Shown piece by piece: positions 29,280 through 38,166 of a stretch of DNA of 64,000 nt (the stretch's first letter is position 1; the number at the start of each line of letters is the position of its first letter). The position numbers were made by a program, and so were the translations under genes. The notes below the pieces were generated by a model. The model was not told the origin of the DNA and ran no database searches. It saw only the letters and a program-made list of their open reading frames with translations. Source of the stretch: UBA11524 sp051883695 (GTDB lineage Bacteria; Bacillota; Clostridia; Christensenellales; Aristaeellaceae); the NCBI GenBank assembly GCA_051883695.1, contig JBJEUF010000034.1, forward strand, positions 1 through 64,000, in the 5' to 3' direction.

Positions 29280-30173
29280 ATGGCTGAAAAGAAATTCCGT
29301 TCCGGCTTCGTGACCATCGTCGGACGGCCCAACGTCGGCAAATCCACCCTGATGAACGCGCTGATCGGCGAGAAGGTCGCCATCGTTTCCAACCGTCCGC
29401 AGACGACCCGCAACCGCATCATGGGCGTTCTGACCCGGGAGGACTGGCAGATGGTGTTTCTGGACACCCCGGGCATCCACACGCCGCGCACAAGGCTGGG
29501 GGACTACATGATGCAGTCCGTGCGCGAAGCCATGGACGGCATGGACGGCATGATGGTGCTGGTGGATGCGACGCAGGTGGGCGAGCATGACCGTGCCATC
29601 GTCGCGGACATGGCGACCCGTAAGGTGCCCAAGCTCCTGCTGCTGAACAAGATTGACCTGCTGGTGCCGGAAAAGCTGCTGGCGCTGATTGCGTCCTTCG
29701 CAGACAGCGGCTATGACGCGATCATTCCCATCAGCGCCAAAACCGGTGACGGTCTGGAGCAGGTGACCCGGGTGATGGCTGAGAAGCTGCCCGAGGGGCC
29801 CAAGTACTTCCCGGACGACATGATGACCGACCAGCCCGAGCGGCTGATCTGCGCGGAGCTGATCCGCGAGAAGGCGCTGCTGCATCTGCGGGACGAGGTG
29901 CCCCACGGCATCGGCGTGGAGATCATGGGCATGTTGAAGGAATCTGAGGATTTCATGGAGATTCATGCGACCGTCTACTGCGAGCGTGACGCCCACAAGG
30001 GCATCATCATCGGCAAGCGCGGCAGTATGCTGCAGCTGATCGGCAGCGAGGCCCGCAGGGATATCGAGGCGCTGCTGGGGCTGCATGTGAACCTGAAGCT
30101 CTGGGTCAAGGTGCGCCCGGATTGGCGGAACCGCATGGACGACCTGCGCAACCTGGGCTACGAAAGCAAATAA
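29280..30173 (+). CDS. era: GTPase Era
   Basis: A ribosome-assembly GTPase that binds the 3' end of 16S rRNA. The 297-residue protein has G1 'GRPNVGKSTLMN', 'DTPGIHTPR', 'NKIDLL' and 'ISAKTGDG', and a C-terminal KH domain with 'GIIIGKRGSMLQLIGSEARR'. AAGGAGA at 29262-29268 precedes ATG 29280; the open frame upstream overlaps cdd in another frame and is not Era-like. It follows the ybeY-cdd fusion by 41 nt and ends at a strong terminator. Confidence 0.96.
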   Translation: MAEKKFRSGFVTIVGRPNVGKSTLMNALIGEKVAIVSNRPQTTRNRIMGVLTREDWQMVFLDTPGIHTPRTRLGDYMMQSVREAMDGMDGMMVLVDATQVGEHDRAIVADMATRKVPKLLLLNKIDLLVPEKLLALIASFADSGYDAIIPISAKTGDGLEQVTRVMAEKLPEGPKYFPDDMMTDQPERLICAELIREKALLHLRDEVPHGIGVEIMGMLKESEDFMEIHATVYCERDAHKGIIIGKRGSMLQLIGSEARRDIEALLGLHVNLKLWVKVRPDWRNRMDDLRNLGYESK

Positions 30174-30177
30174 CCCC

Positions 30178-30206
30178 AAGCGCTTCCGCCGGGCGGAGGC
30201 GCTTTT
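30178..30206 (+). terminator. Rho-independent terminator after era
   Basis: An 11-bp stem with one wobble pair (AAGCGCTTCCG with CGGAGGCGCTT) and a 5-nt loop runs into TTTT. It closes the yqfC-to-era unit. Confidence 0.8.
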
Positions 30207-30259
30207 GGTTGGCAGGGATTCGGGCAACCGGCGGCTTTGAGTGAAATTTCATGGAATGA

Positions 30260-30288
30260 TTGCATTTTCACGGCAAAGCGTTTATAAT
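30260..30288 (+). promoter_or_regulatory. Promoter of ychF
   Basis: TTGCAT (30260-30265), a 17-bp spacer and consensus TATAAT (30283-30288), 42 bp before the start. Confidence 0.65.
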
Positions 30289-30329
30289 AGGATGGATTGA
30301 CCATCAACAACACGAAGGAGACTGGATTC

Positions 30330-31427
30330 ATGAAGCTTGGCGTAGTGGGTCTGCCGAATGTCGGCAAGAGCACCCTTTTTAATGCAATCACCAAGGCGGG
30401 CGCGCAGGCCGCAAATTATCCCTTCTGCACCATCGAGCCGAATACCGGCATGGTGATGGTGCCCGACAGCCGTCTGGACGTGCTGGGCGAAATGTACCAT
30501 CCCAAGAAGATCACGCCCACGACCATCGAGTTCGTCGATATCGCCGGTCTGGTGAAGGGCGCGTCCCACGGCGAGGGCCTGGGCAACAAGTTCCTCAGCC
30601 ACATCCGCGAGGTGGACGCCATCGTCCACGTTGTCCGCTGCTTTGAGGATGAGAACATCATCCATGTGGACGGCTCCATCAACCCGGCCCGCGATATCGA
30701 GACGATCAATCTGGAGCTGATCTTCGCCGACATGGAGTCCGTCCAGCGCCGCAGGGACAAGGCGCTCAAGAATTTCCGCGGCGGCGACAAGAAGTCCGGC
30801 GTGGAGGCGGAGCTGGCGGAGCGCGTCTATGCGCATCTGGAGGAGGGCAAGCCTGCCCGCACCTGCAGGATGGACGATGAGGAGCGGGAGATGGTCGACA
30901 GCTGGTTCCTGCTGACGACCAAGCCTGTGATCTACGCCGCCAACATCGCGGAGGACGATCTGTCCACCGACCCGGCGGATATTCCGGGCCTGGACAGGGT
31001 GGAAGCCATCGCCAGGGCGGAGAATGCCGAGATGCTGGTGATTTCCGCCGCGATTGAGGAAGAGATCGCTCAGATGGAGCCGGAGGAGAAGGCGGAGTTC
31101 CTGGAGGGCCTCGGCATCGGCCAGAGCGGCCTGGACCGGCTGATCACCGCCTGCTACCGCCTGCTGGGCCTGATATCCTTCCTGACCGCCGGTGAGGACG
31201 AGTGCCGCGCCTGGACCATCAGGCAGGGGACGAAGGCGCCCCAGGCCGCAGGCAAGATTCACACGGATTTTGAAAAGGGCTTCATCCGTGCCGAGATCGT
31301 GCCCTTCGATACGCTGGTGGAGCTGGGCTCCATGGCCGCCTGCAGGGAAAAGGGCCTCGTGCGCTCCGAGGGCAAGGAATATGTCATGAAGGACGGCGAT
31401 ATCACGCTGTTCCGCTTCAATGTATGA
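30330..31427 (+). CDS. ychF: OBG-family ATPase YchF
   Basis: A 365-residue P-loop protein of the OLA1/YchF group. It has 'GLPNVGKSTLFNAIT', 'DIAGLVKGASHGEGLGN', a coiled-coil insertion around residues 130-200 and a C-terminal TGS domain ('GKIHTDFEKGFIRAEIV'). The usual NKxD motif is altered ('AANIAEDD'), as in the family, which prefers ATP to GTP. It is implicated in translation and oxidative stress responses. AAGGAG at 30315-30320 fixes ATG 30330. It has its own promoter. Confidence 0.95.
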   Translation: MKLGVVGLPNVGKSTLFNAITKAGAQAANYPFCTIEPNTGMVMVPDSRLDVLGEMYHPKKITPTTIEFVDIAGLVKGASHGEGLGNKFLSHIREVDAIVHVVRCFEDENIIHVDGSINPARDIETINLELIFADMESVQRRRDKALKNFRGGDKKSGVEAELAERVYAHLEEGKPARTCRMDDEEREMVDSWFLLTTKPVIYAANIAEDDLSTDPADIPGLDRVEAIARAENAEMLVISAAIEEEIAQMEPEEKAEFLEGLGIGQSGLDRLITACYRLLGLISFLTAGEDECRAWTIRQGTKAPQAAGKIHTDFEKGFIRAEIVPFDTLVELGSMAACREKGLVRSEGKEYVMKDGDITLFRFNV

Positions 31428-31464
31428 GCCTGCCGAATGATTGCCGCGAAAGGAAGGGTGTCCC

Positions 31465-32472
31465 ATGAGCCGTCTTTCGTATTTCTTCAAGCGCCTTGTC
31501 AAAATGGACTGGAAGGCGATGTGGAAGACCACCGCGCTGCTCCGGGAGCGCAGCGGAAGGTCCCGCATCTGGCTGCTGTTCGACATGCTGAAGTGCGCGG
31601 TGAAGTACAACGCAGGCTACATTGACTACAAGATTGCCCAGATGTACAACCTGAACGATGCGCAGCGCCGCACGGTCATCACCCGCGGCATCTCCAACGA
31701 CATCGTCCGCAGGATGAACGACAAAGCCTACTGGCATTTCTTTGACGACAAGACCCAGTTCAACGAGCTGTTCCGGGAATGGATCCCGCGCAGGTGGCTG
31801 CTCATCGACGACAGCACGACGGCGGCGCAGCTTGATGGCATGATGACGCTGCCCAGCCTGATCGGCAAGCCGCTGGAGGGCTCCAGCGGTCAGGGCATCT
31901 ACAAATACACGCCCGAGGACTGGTCGGCGGGTGCGGAGGCGTTCCTTGCGCGGCTGAAGGCGGACGGCATCGGCATCCTGGAGGAAATCGTTGTACAGCA
32001 TCCCGAAATGGCCCGCATGTGCCCGACCTCCGTCAACACCTGCCGCATTGCAACGCTGCTGGGCGACAAGCAGCAGGGCATCGTCTATGCCTTCCTGCGC
32101 ATCGGCAACGGCAAGGTGATGGACAACGTGGACTGTGGCGGCATGGCGGCCCGCATTGATCTGGAGAGCGGCAAGCTCCTGACCGTCGGCGCGGACAAGG
32201 CCGGCAACACCTATACGAAGCACCCCATCACCGGCACGGACATCATCGGGTTCACCATTCCGTACTGGGAGGAAGCCAAGGCCATGTGCCTGGAAGCGGC
32301 GCAGAAGGTGCCGCAGATGCGCTTTGTCGCCTGGGATGTGGCCATCACCGCAGACGGGCCGACCTTCATCGAAGGCAATTCCTTCCCGAGCCATGCGGTG
32401 CCCCAGTTTGCGGCCCATTACCCGGACGGCATCGGCATTCTGCCGGAGTTCCGCAAATTCATCGACTGCTGA
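31465..32472 (+). CDS. Sugar-transfer-associated ATP-grasp protein
   Basis: A 335-residue protein resembling the 'sugar-transfer associated ATP-grasp' family (PF14397). After an N-terminal helical region, 'LIGKPLEGSSGQGI' is the glycine-rich ATP-binding loop. 'MCPTSVNTCRIATLL', 'NVDCGGMAARIDLESGKL' and 'WDVAITADGPTFIEGN' form the metal/ATP site, with the terminal Glu-Asn typical of ATP-grasp ligases. Relatives sit in polysaccharide or capsule loci, but no glycosyltransferase is next to it here, so the substrate is unknown. AAAGGAAGG precedes ATG 31465. It may be cotranscribed with ychF (37-nt gap). Confidence 0.8.
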   Translation: MSRLSYFFKRLVKMDWKAMWKTTALLRERSGRSRIWLLFDMLKCAVKYNAGYIDYKIAQMYNLNDAQRRTVITRGISNDIVRRMNDKAYWHFFDDKTQFNELFREWIPRRWLLIDDSTTAAQLDGMMTLPSLIGKPLEGSSGQGIYKYTPEDWSAGAEAFLARLKADGIGILEEIVVQHPEMARMCPTSVNTCRIATLLGDKQQGIVYAFLRIGNGKVMDNVDCGGMAARIDLESGKLLTVGADKAGNTYTKHPITGTDIIGFTIPYWEEAKAMCLEAAQKVPQMRFVAWDVAITADGPTFIEGNSFPSHAVPQFAAHYPDGIGILPEFRKFIDC

Positions 32473-32491
32473 CAATCATCATGGTGCGATC

Positions 32492-32525
32492 AAAAAGAGC
32501 TGGCGACGGATCGTCAGCTCTTTTT
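32492..32525. terminator. Bidirectional terminator between the ATP-grasp gene and ispDF
   Basis: A 15-bp stem (AAAAAGAGCTGGCGA with TCGTCAGCTCTTTTT, one wobble) with a CGGA loop gives a T-run on each strand. Confidence 0.88.
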
Positions 32526-32544
32526 CCTATTGGAGAATCAGGGG

Positions 32545-33693
32545 TCAGCGCTGCATCACCATGCAGACCGCCTGTGCGCTGATGCCCTCCTCGCGGCCTT
32601 CAAAGGCCAGATGCTCGGTGGTGGTGGCCTTGACGTTCACGCGATCGGGGGGAAGCGACAGCACCCGCGCGACGTTCTCCTGCATGGCAGGGATGTAGGG
32701 CAGCAGCTTCGGCCTTTGCGCCACGATGGTCACATCGCAGTTGGCGACAAAGGCGTTCCGTTCGCGAAGCAGGGAGACCACATGCTCCAGCAGCTTCATG
32801 GAGGAAATGCCGCGGTAGCGCTCGTCCGTGTCCGGAAAGTGCTTGCCGATATCGCCCAGCGCCATCGCGCCGAGCATCGCGTCCATCAGGGCGTGGAGCG
32901 CGACGTCCGCATCGGAATGGCCCAGCAGGCCGAGGGGATGCGGCACCTGCACACCGCAGAGAATCAGGTTGCGGCCCTCCACAAGGCGGTGCACGTCATA
33001 GCCCTGACCGATGCGCAGGGCAGGGAAGTCGGGCGAAAGCAAAGCCTCTGCCATTTTCATATCCTCCGGAGTGGTCAGCTTGATGTTCCGGCGGTCGCCG
33101 AGGGTCAGACGGACAGGATGCCCCAACCGCTCCACAAGGGATGCGTCGTCCGTTCCGAGGAAGCCCTCCGCAGCGGCGGCCTTGTGCGCCTCGCGAATCA
33201 GCGTAACCTCGAAGGCCTGCGGCGTCTGCACGGCGCGGAGCGTGCTTCGGTCCGGCGTATCGACAGCCTGCTCTGCCGCGTTGGCAACCTTGATGGTGTC
33301 CACCACGGGAACTGCGGCAACGCCTGAGCCAAACGCGATGGCAGACGCCTTGCAGCGCTCGATGGTGCCCGCGTCCACAAGGCACCGGGCGCCGTCGTGA
33401 ATCATCACATGGGTGCAGTCCGCCGGCAGCGCGCCCAGGCCGTTCCGGACGGAGGCCTGCCGGGTAGCGCCGCCGGGGACGATGACGGCATCAAGGGAAG
33501 CTGCAGCCATCGCGGCGTGCATGGCGGGCATGTCCTCCTCCCGGCTCACGAGGATCACGCCGTCCACATGATCCTGAAAGGCGCGCACGGAGCGCACAAT
33601 CACAGCCTCCCCACGCAGGGGAAGCAGCACTTTGTTGCGGTCTGCTCCCATGCGGCTGCCGCTGCCGCCGGCAAGAACGATTGCGTACCACAT
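32545..33693 (-). CDS. ispDF: Bifunctional IspD-IspF (MEP isoprenoid pathway)
   Basis: A 382-residue fusion of two non-consecutive MEP pathway enzymes. The N-terminal IspD part (about 1-222) has the CTP-binding 'VLAGGSGSRMGADRNKVLLPL'-type loop (first 20 residues of the domain) and 'VPVVDTIKVA'. The C-terminal IspF part (about 228-382) has the metal-site 'IGQGYDVHRL', 'LLGHSDADVALHALMDAMLG' and 'ALGDIGKHFPDTD'. It supplies isopentenyl precursors. The start is MWYAIVLAGG at 33693, 4 nt after the rqcP stop. It is last in the spoVB-mazG-hup-rqcP-ispDF run, before a strong terminator. Confidence 0.94.
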   Translation of the reverse strand: MWYAIVLAGGSGSRMGADRNKVLLPLRGEAVIVRSVRAFQDHVDGVILVSREEDMPAMHAAMAAASLDAVIVPGGATRQASVRNGLGALPADCTHVMIHDGARCLVDAGTIERCKASAIAFGSGVAAVPVVDTIKVANAAEQAVDTPDRSTLRAVQTPQAFEVTLIREAHKAAAAEGFLGTDDASLVERLGHPVRLTLGDRRNIKLTTPEDMKMAEALLSPDFPALRIGQGYDVHRLVEGRNLILCGVQVPHPLGLLGHSDADVALHALMDAMLGAMALGDIGKHFPDTDERYRGISSMKLLEHVVSLLRERNAFVANCDVTIVAQRPKLLPYIPAMQENVARVLSLPPDRVNVKATTTEHLAFEGREEGISAQAVCMVMQR

Positions 33694-33697
33694 CGCC

Positions 33698-33979
33698 TTA
33701 CTCCTCGGTCTGGCGCTCTTTTGCCATCCCCGCATCCTCCTCCAGGATCCGATACAGCTCCGCCGCGCCCTCCTTCCGGACGGTCGCCGGGGCGGACAGA
33801 ATCTCATACTTGCCCAGATGATCGCCGAAGCGGATCGTCATGATATCGCCGGGCCTGACCTCCGCGCCGGGCTTGGCGACCTTGCCGTTGAGCGTCACGC
33901 GGCCGCCGGAGCAGGCCTCGTTGGCGACGGTGCGGCGCTTGATGATCCGGGATACCTTCAAAAACTTGTCAAGACGCAT
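33698..33979 (-). CDS. rqcP: S4-domain ribosome quality control protein RqcP (YabO)
   Basis: A 93-residue S4 RNA-binding protein of the Hsp15/RqcP type, starting 'MRLDKFLKVSRIIKRRT'. RqcP binds stalled 50S-peptidyl-tRNA complexes and helps RqcH add alanine tails. In Bacillus the gene (yabO) follows mazG/yabN, the same neighbourhood as here. ATG 33979 is 6 nt from GGAGG; ATG 33982 is only 3 nt away. rqcH is not in the window. Confidence 0.88.
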   Translation of the reverse strand: MRLDKFLKVSRIIKRRTVANEACSGGRVTLNGKVAKPGAEVRPGDIMTIRFGDHLGKYEILSAPATVRKEGAAELYRILEEDAGMAKERQTEE

Positions 33980-34041
33980 CATAAACCTCCGATACGAAAA
34001 ACAACCCGCAGGTGAATCCTGCAGGTTGATGAAAACGACTG

Positions 34042-34323
34042 TTACCTGACGTTGACAGCGTCCTTCAGGGACTTGCCGGCCTTGAAAACAGGAGCCTTGG
34101 AAGCGGGGATGGTGATCTCCTGCTCGGGAGCCTGAGGATTGCGGGCGACGCGCTCGGGGCGATCCTTCACCTCAAAGGAGCCAAAGCCAACGATCTGCAC
34201 CTTCTCGCCCTTGGTCAGCGCCTCGGTGATGACTTCCACAACAGCGTTCAGAGCCTTCTCGGCATCTTTCTTGGGGCTGCCGGTCTTCGCGGTCAGAGCC
34301 GCAACCAGTTCGGTCTTGTTCAT
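34042..34323 (-). CDS. hup: HU-type nucleoid DNA-binding protein
   Basis: A 93-residue HU/IHF-family protein with 'MNKTELVAALTAKTGSPKKD', the DNA-arm region 'VGFGSFEVKDRPERVARNPQ' (proline in the arm tip) and 'VFKAGKSLKDAV' at the end. It bends and compacts DNA as a dimer. AAGGAGG is well placed before 34323. It sits between mazG and rqcP, where Bacillus has nothing; in clostridia HU is often at this site. Confidence 0.96.
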   Translation of the reverse strand: MNKTELVAALTAKTGSPKKDAEKALNAVVEVITEALTKGEKVQIVGFGSFEVKDRPERVARNPQAPEQEITIPASKAPVFKAGKSLKDAVNVR

Positions 34324-34427
34324 GGAAAAATCCTCCTTGTAGTACCCATGCGTGAGAAGCATGGAAAATGTTGGGTTCCGATCCAGCGGGCATCCCGGTG
34401 CGCTGTCCTGCAATGGCGGCGCACGTC

Positions 34428-35900
34428 CTATCGGTCAGCCCCGTCAAGGCCGCTTTTCATGGCCTCCTTGACCCTATTCCAGTATACATCCATTTCGGCT
34501 AAAGTCAAGCCCTCCAGCGATTTTCCCTCAGAAATTATCAGATTTTCCATCGCGGTAAAACGCCGGATGAACTTCTCCGTGGCCTCCCTGAGCAGCTGCT
34601 CCGGATCCAGCCCGGCAAGGCGGGCAACGTTGACGCAGCTGAAGAGCAGATCGCCCAGCTCCTCGCCGGGATCGCGGCCGGATTGCAGCTCAGAGAGCAC
34701 CTCGTCCGCTTCCTCATGGATCTTTGGCAGTGCGCCGATGGCGTCATCCCAGTCAAAGCCGACCTGCGCGGCCTTTCTCTGCACCTTGTCCGCCCGCATC
34801 AGCGCGGGCAGGCCGCGGCTGACATCGGCCAGCACGCTTGATTGCGTGGAAAGGCCCTTCTCGCGCTTCTTCAGCCGTTCCCAGCTGTCCGTGACGTCCT
34901 GGGCCGTGTCGCAGCGCACATCGCCAAAGATGTGCGCGTGGCGGTAGATCATCTTGCGGACGATCGCGGTGGTCACATCGCCGATTGTGAATTCGCCCAT
35001 GTCGGCGGCGATATCCGCATGGAAGGCAATCTGCAGCAGCACATCGCCCAGCTCGTCCGCCAGATGCTCCATGTCCTCCTCGTCGATCGCGCCGACTGCC
35101 TCGTAGCATTCCTCAATCAGGTACCTGCGCAGGCTCTCGTGGGTCTGCGCCGAATCCCTCGGGCAGCGCTGGCGCAGGATATGCATGAGCTTCATCAGAT
35201 CCTCGAAGCAGTAGCGGTCGCGCTGCTTCACATCGTACGCGGGGAGGTAGAGGCAGACGGTATGATCGTAGGTCTTTTGCCGGTCCAGCTCCATCAGGGG
35301 CAGCACGACGGGCTTGCGGTTGATCTTGACGCTGGAGGGGAACAGAACGGCGGCGGCTTCGTCGCCATACAGGTCTGTCAGGCGGAGCTTGAGGTCGCCG
35401 GCCAGCACGCGATCCCAGATTTCGGTGATGAGCAGGGGCGTCGCGGGATCGGGCGCAGCGGTCAGCGCGTCGATGGCCGGAAGAATGCGAACGCTGCCGC
35501 TCTGCTCGAATTCCTCAGGCAGAAGCGCGAGGCAGTTGTCCGCCATCGTCACGCCGGGGAGGATGGTGACCTTTCCCTCATCGGGGCGGGCAGCGCGAAG
35601 GGCACGCACGGCGCCGTCCGTCTGCGCGTCGATCACGGCGAAGGTCACATGCGCCTTTTCCGCCGCTGCCCAGAGCCTTCCTGCCATGACCTCATGCAGC
35701 TCGTCAAAATCCTCGTACTGCGCATAGAGCGCGTCGAAATCCTCGAAGGGGATGCCTTGCTCCTGCAGCCATGCTGCCGCCCGGTGCTGCGCGGTGCGGA
35801 GGATCAGACAGCGGCTGCTCCGGAGCGCGTCGGCGGACTGCTGCGTCAGCAGGCGCGGATCGCCGGGGCCCAGGGACACGACGGTGATTGCGGGTTTCAT
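34428..35900 (-). CDS. mazG: YabN-type fusion: SAM methylase-like domain plus MazG pyrophosphohydrolase
   Basis: A 490-residue two-part protein. Residues 1 to about 215 are a tetrapyrrole-methylase-like domain ('ITVVSLGPGDPRLLT'). The rest is a MazG nucleoside triphosphate pyrophosphohydrolase with tandem sites: 'EECYEAVGAIDEED' plus 'ADELGDVLLQIAFHAD', and a second 'HEEADEVLSEL' plus 'EELGDLLFSCVN'. It probably removes aberrant NTPs; the role of the methylase-like part is unknown. It follows the SpoVB-like gene by 17 nt, as yabN follows yabM (spoVB-like) in Bacillus. Confidence 0.94.
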   Translation of the reverse strand: MKPAITVVSLGPGDPRLLTQQSADALRSSRCLILRTAQHRAAAWLQEQGIPFEDFDALYAQYEDFDELHEVMAGRLWAAAEKAHVTFAVIDAQTDGAVRALRAARPDEGKVTILPGVTMADNCLALLPEEFEQSGSVRILPAIDALTAAPDPATPLLITEIWDRVLAGDLKLRLTDLYGDEAAAVLFPSSVKINRKPVVLPLMELDRQKTYDHTVCLYLPAYDVKQRDRYCFEDLMKLMHILRQRCPRDSAQTHESLRRYLIEECYEAVGAIDEEDMEHLADELGDVLLQIAFHADIAADMGEFTIGDVTTAIVRKMIYRHAHIFGDVRCDTAQDVTDSWERLKKREKGLSTQSSVLADVSRGLPALMRADKVQRKAAQVGFDWDDAIGALPKIHEEADEVLSELQSGRDPGEELGDLLFSCVNVARLAGLDPEQLLREATEKFIRRFTAMENLIISEGKSLEGLTLAEMDVYWNRVKEAMKSGLDGADR

Positions 35901-35917
35901 CTCATATACCTCATTCG

Positions 35918-37504
35918 TTACTTTTTTCGGCGGAAGGCCCGCAGGTCCTCCTTCGTGATGGCTTTGACCTTCAGGGCGACGGCGGCGTAGACCACCACGC
36001 CCACCGCGATGATGAGCAGCGTCATCAGCCTGTTGGACGGCAGAAGCTCCCGCAGTCCCCAGACGACCAGCCCCATGGCGGCTGTCGCAATGCCCGGACG
36101 CACAAGCCAGTCCATCGGGTTGAAGCGAACCTTGCCGTATTTGAGGACGAAGTACAGATTCGGCACGAGGGACACCGTATAGCAGACGATGGAAGCAATG
36201 GGCGCGCCGTGAATGCCGATGCCGGGCGTGCCGACCAGCGTGTAGTTCAGCGCGATCTTGCAGACAACGCCGGCGACAAGGGTGTACATGGGGATGCGCT
36301 GCTTGCCCAGGCCCTGCAGGATGCTGGTGGATGCCTGCACCACGGTGAAGAGCACAATGGTCAGGCTGGACACGGCCAGGAGCTGTCCGCCGGTGATCAG
36401 ATAGACCTCCTCCGTGGTGTTCTCGTAGAAGAAGCGCATCACCGCCTCAGACAGCACGCTCATGCCGACGGAGCAGGGAAAGCCGATGAGGAACGCGAAG
36501 CGCAAGCCGAGGTCGGACTGCCTGCGGATGGTTTCATCGTCATTGAGCGCCTTGGCGGAGCTGATGGCAGGCACGAGCGACATGCTGACCGCCAGCGCCA
36601 GAGCTGTAGGGATGTTGATGATGCGGATGACGGTGCCGGTGAACAGGCCGTAGAGCTTCTTTGCTTCCGCATAATCGCTGCCCGCCACCTGCAGCCTGTC
36701 CATGAGCATCGCGCTGTCGATCCACTGGGACAGGGGAACGATGCATGCCCCGATGGTGATCGGGATGGAGATCAGCAGCAGCTGCCTGGCGATGGAGGCG
36801 GTGGGCTCGTTTTCGCCCGCGCTCTGGGGGAGCGACTGGAACTGTCTGCGGCTGCGCAGGTATCGCAGAAGCATGTACACCAGCGCCGCGCCCTCGGCCA
36901 TGGTGGTGCCCAGCAGCGCACCTGCTGCGCCATAGGCAGCGCTCATGCCGGAGGCTGCGCCATAGACGCTGCCCAGATGCGCCAGCGGCAATGCGATCAC
37001 TACCTTGCCAACCTGCTCAATCAGCTGGCTGACGGCTGTGGGCTTCATATCCTGCTGCCCCTGCATGAAGCCGCGGAAGGCGCTCATGACGCATACCAGC
37101 GCGACACAGGGCGCGATCAGCTGAAAGCCGAGCCGGCTTTCGGAAATGTTGACGCGTTCGGACAGCAGTCCGCTGCCGCCAAGGATGATCAGCGTAGCAA
37201 CGCAGCCCAGCGCAGTCAGCAGCGTCAGGGCGGTTCGGAATACCCGCTTCGCGCTGCGCGGATCGTCCCTGGCGAGGCTGCGCGCCACCAGGCGGCTGAC
37301 CGCAACCGGCAGACCTGCGGAGGAAAGCGTCAGCAGCAGGTTGTAGGTGGGAAATACGGCATTGTAAACGCCAAGGCCTTCCAGGCCGATCATCCATTGC
37401 AGCGGGATGGAAAACAGAACGCCGACCAGCTTGCAGATGACGCCCGCAAGGCCCAGCACGGTCATGCCGCCGATGATGGACTTGGTTTTCGTGCTTTCAG
37501 ACAT
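35918..37504 (-). CDS. Stage V sporulation protein B-like polysaccharide flippase (MOP superfamily)
   Basis: A 528-residue multi-helix membrane protein of the MOP (MurJ/SpoVB/RfbX) superfamily with about 14 hydrophobic helices. Family signs are the N-terminal 'LGLAGVICKLVGVLFSIPL', 'SRLVARSLARDD' and 'GFMQGQQDMKPTAVSQL'. Such proteins flip lipid-linked sugars; Bacillus SpoVB is needed for spore cortex and the paralogue YabM sits at this same locus. The position between spoVT and mazG matches yabM, so it may be YabM/MurJ-like instead of SpoVB proper. ATG 37504 has AAAGG about 10 nt upstream. Confidence 0.87.
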   Translation of the reverse strand: MSESTKTKSIIGGMTVLGLAGVICKLVGVLFSIPLQWMIGLEGLGVYNAVFPTYNLLLTLSSAGLPVAVSRLVARSLARDDPRSAKRVFRTALTLLTALGCVATLIILGGSGLLSERVNISESRLGFQLIAPCVALVCVMSAFRGFMQGQQDMKPTAVSQLIEQVGKVVIALPLAHLGSVYGAASGMSAAYGAAGALLGTTMAEGAALVYMLLRYLRSRRQFQSLPQSAGENEPTASIARQLLLISIPITIGACIVPLSQWIDSAMLMDRLQVAGSDYAEAKKLYGLFTGTVIRIINIPTALALAVSMSLVPAISSAKALNDDETIRRQSDLGLRFAFLIGFPCSVGMSVLSEAVMRFFYENTTEEVYLITGGQLLAVSSLTIVLFTVVQASTSILQGLGKQRIPMYTLVAGVVCKIALNYTLVGTPGIGIHGAPIASIVCYTVSLVPNLYFVLKYGKVRFNPMDWLVRPGIATAAMGLVVWGLRELLPSNRLMTLLIIAVGVVVYAAVALKVKAITKEDLRAFRRKK

Positions 37505-37583
37505 TGGATGCATCCTTTCTGACGGGGATCACATCCTATTATACGCGCCTTTTCCCGATTGCACAAGGGCAAACTGCGCATCG

Positions 37584-37602
37584 AAAAAGGGGCCGAAGCC
37601 CC
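37584..37602 (-). terminator. Rho-independent terminator after spoVT
   Basis: On the minus strand a GGGGC/GCCCC stem with a TTCG tetraloop is followed by TTTTT, 7 nt beyond the spoVT stop. Confidence 0.85.
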
Positions 37603-37608
37603 AGCATG

Positions 37609-38166
37609 TCACTGCTCCATCTGTCTGCCGACGATCCCGGCGGCGGTTTCCGCGACCTTCAGCTCCGTGTCGCCCATGCGGACGCCGTTCTCCCGGCTCA
37701 TCAGCAAAACCGCGCCGATGGCTTCGCCGTCCGCGATGATGGGGCTGATGACCTGCGCGGTGTAGGCGGCGTTGGCGTCCTCCTCGGTGGTCACAGCCAT
37801 GGTTCTGCCGCCGCTCTGGCGGTTGAGCGCAACGGTCTGACGGCTGGCGATGGCGGTTTCCAGATCGCGGGAAATGGGCTTGTCCCACAGCTCCTTGCGC
37901 GGTACGCCGCTGGCAGCCACCACCTGATCCCGGTCAACGATGACGGCGATATGCCCCAGGGAACGGAACAGGCTCTCCGTATAATCCTTGGCAAAGGAGG
38001 ACATTTCGCCGATGGGGCTGTATTTTTTGAGGATCACTTCGCCGTCCCTGTCGGTATAGATTTCCAATGGATCGCCCTCGCGGATTCGGAGGGTGCGGCG
38101 GATCTCCTTGGGAATGACCACCCTGCCCAGCTCATCAATGCGCCTGACAATACCCGTTGCACGCAT
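37609..38166 (-). CDS. spoVT: Stage V sporulation transcription regulator SpoVT
   Basis: A 185-residue regulator acting in the forespore, where it tunes sigma-G genes. The N-terminal AbrB-type swapped-hairpin DNA-binding domain is 'MRATGIVRRIDELGRVVIPK' onwards to about residue 50. A GAF-like domain fills about 55-185 ('HIAVIVDRDQVVAASGVPRK', 'VISPIIADGEAIGAVLLMS'). The length matches the family. AAGGAGG precedes it. A terminator separates it from the SpoVB-like gene, so it can be expressed independently. Confidence 0.95.
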   Translation of the reverse strand: MRATGIVRRIDELGRVVIPKEIRRTLRIREGDPLEIYTDRDGEVILKKYSPIGEMSSFAKDYTESLFRSLGHIAVIVDRDQVVAASGVPRKELWDKPISRDLETAIASRQTVALNRQSGGRTMAVTTEEDANAAYTAQVISPIIADGEAIGAVLLMSRENGVRMGDTELKVAETAAGIVGRQMEQ

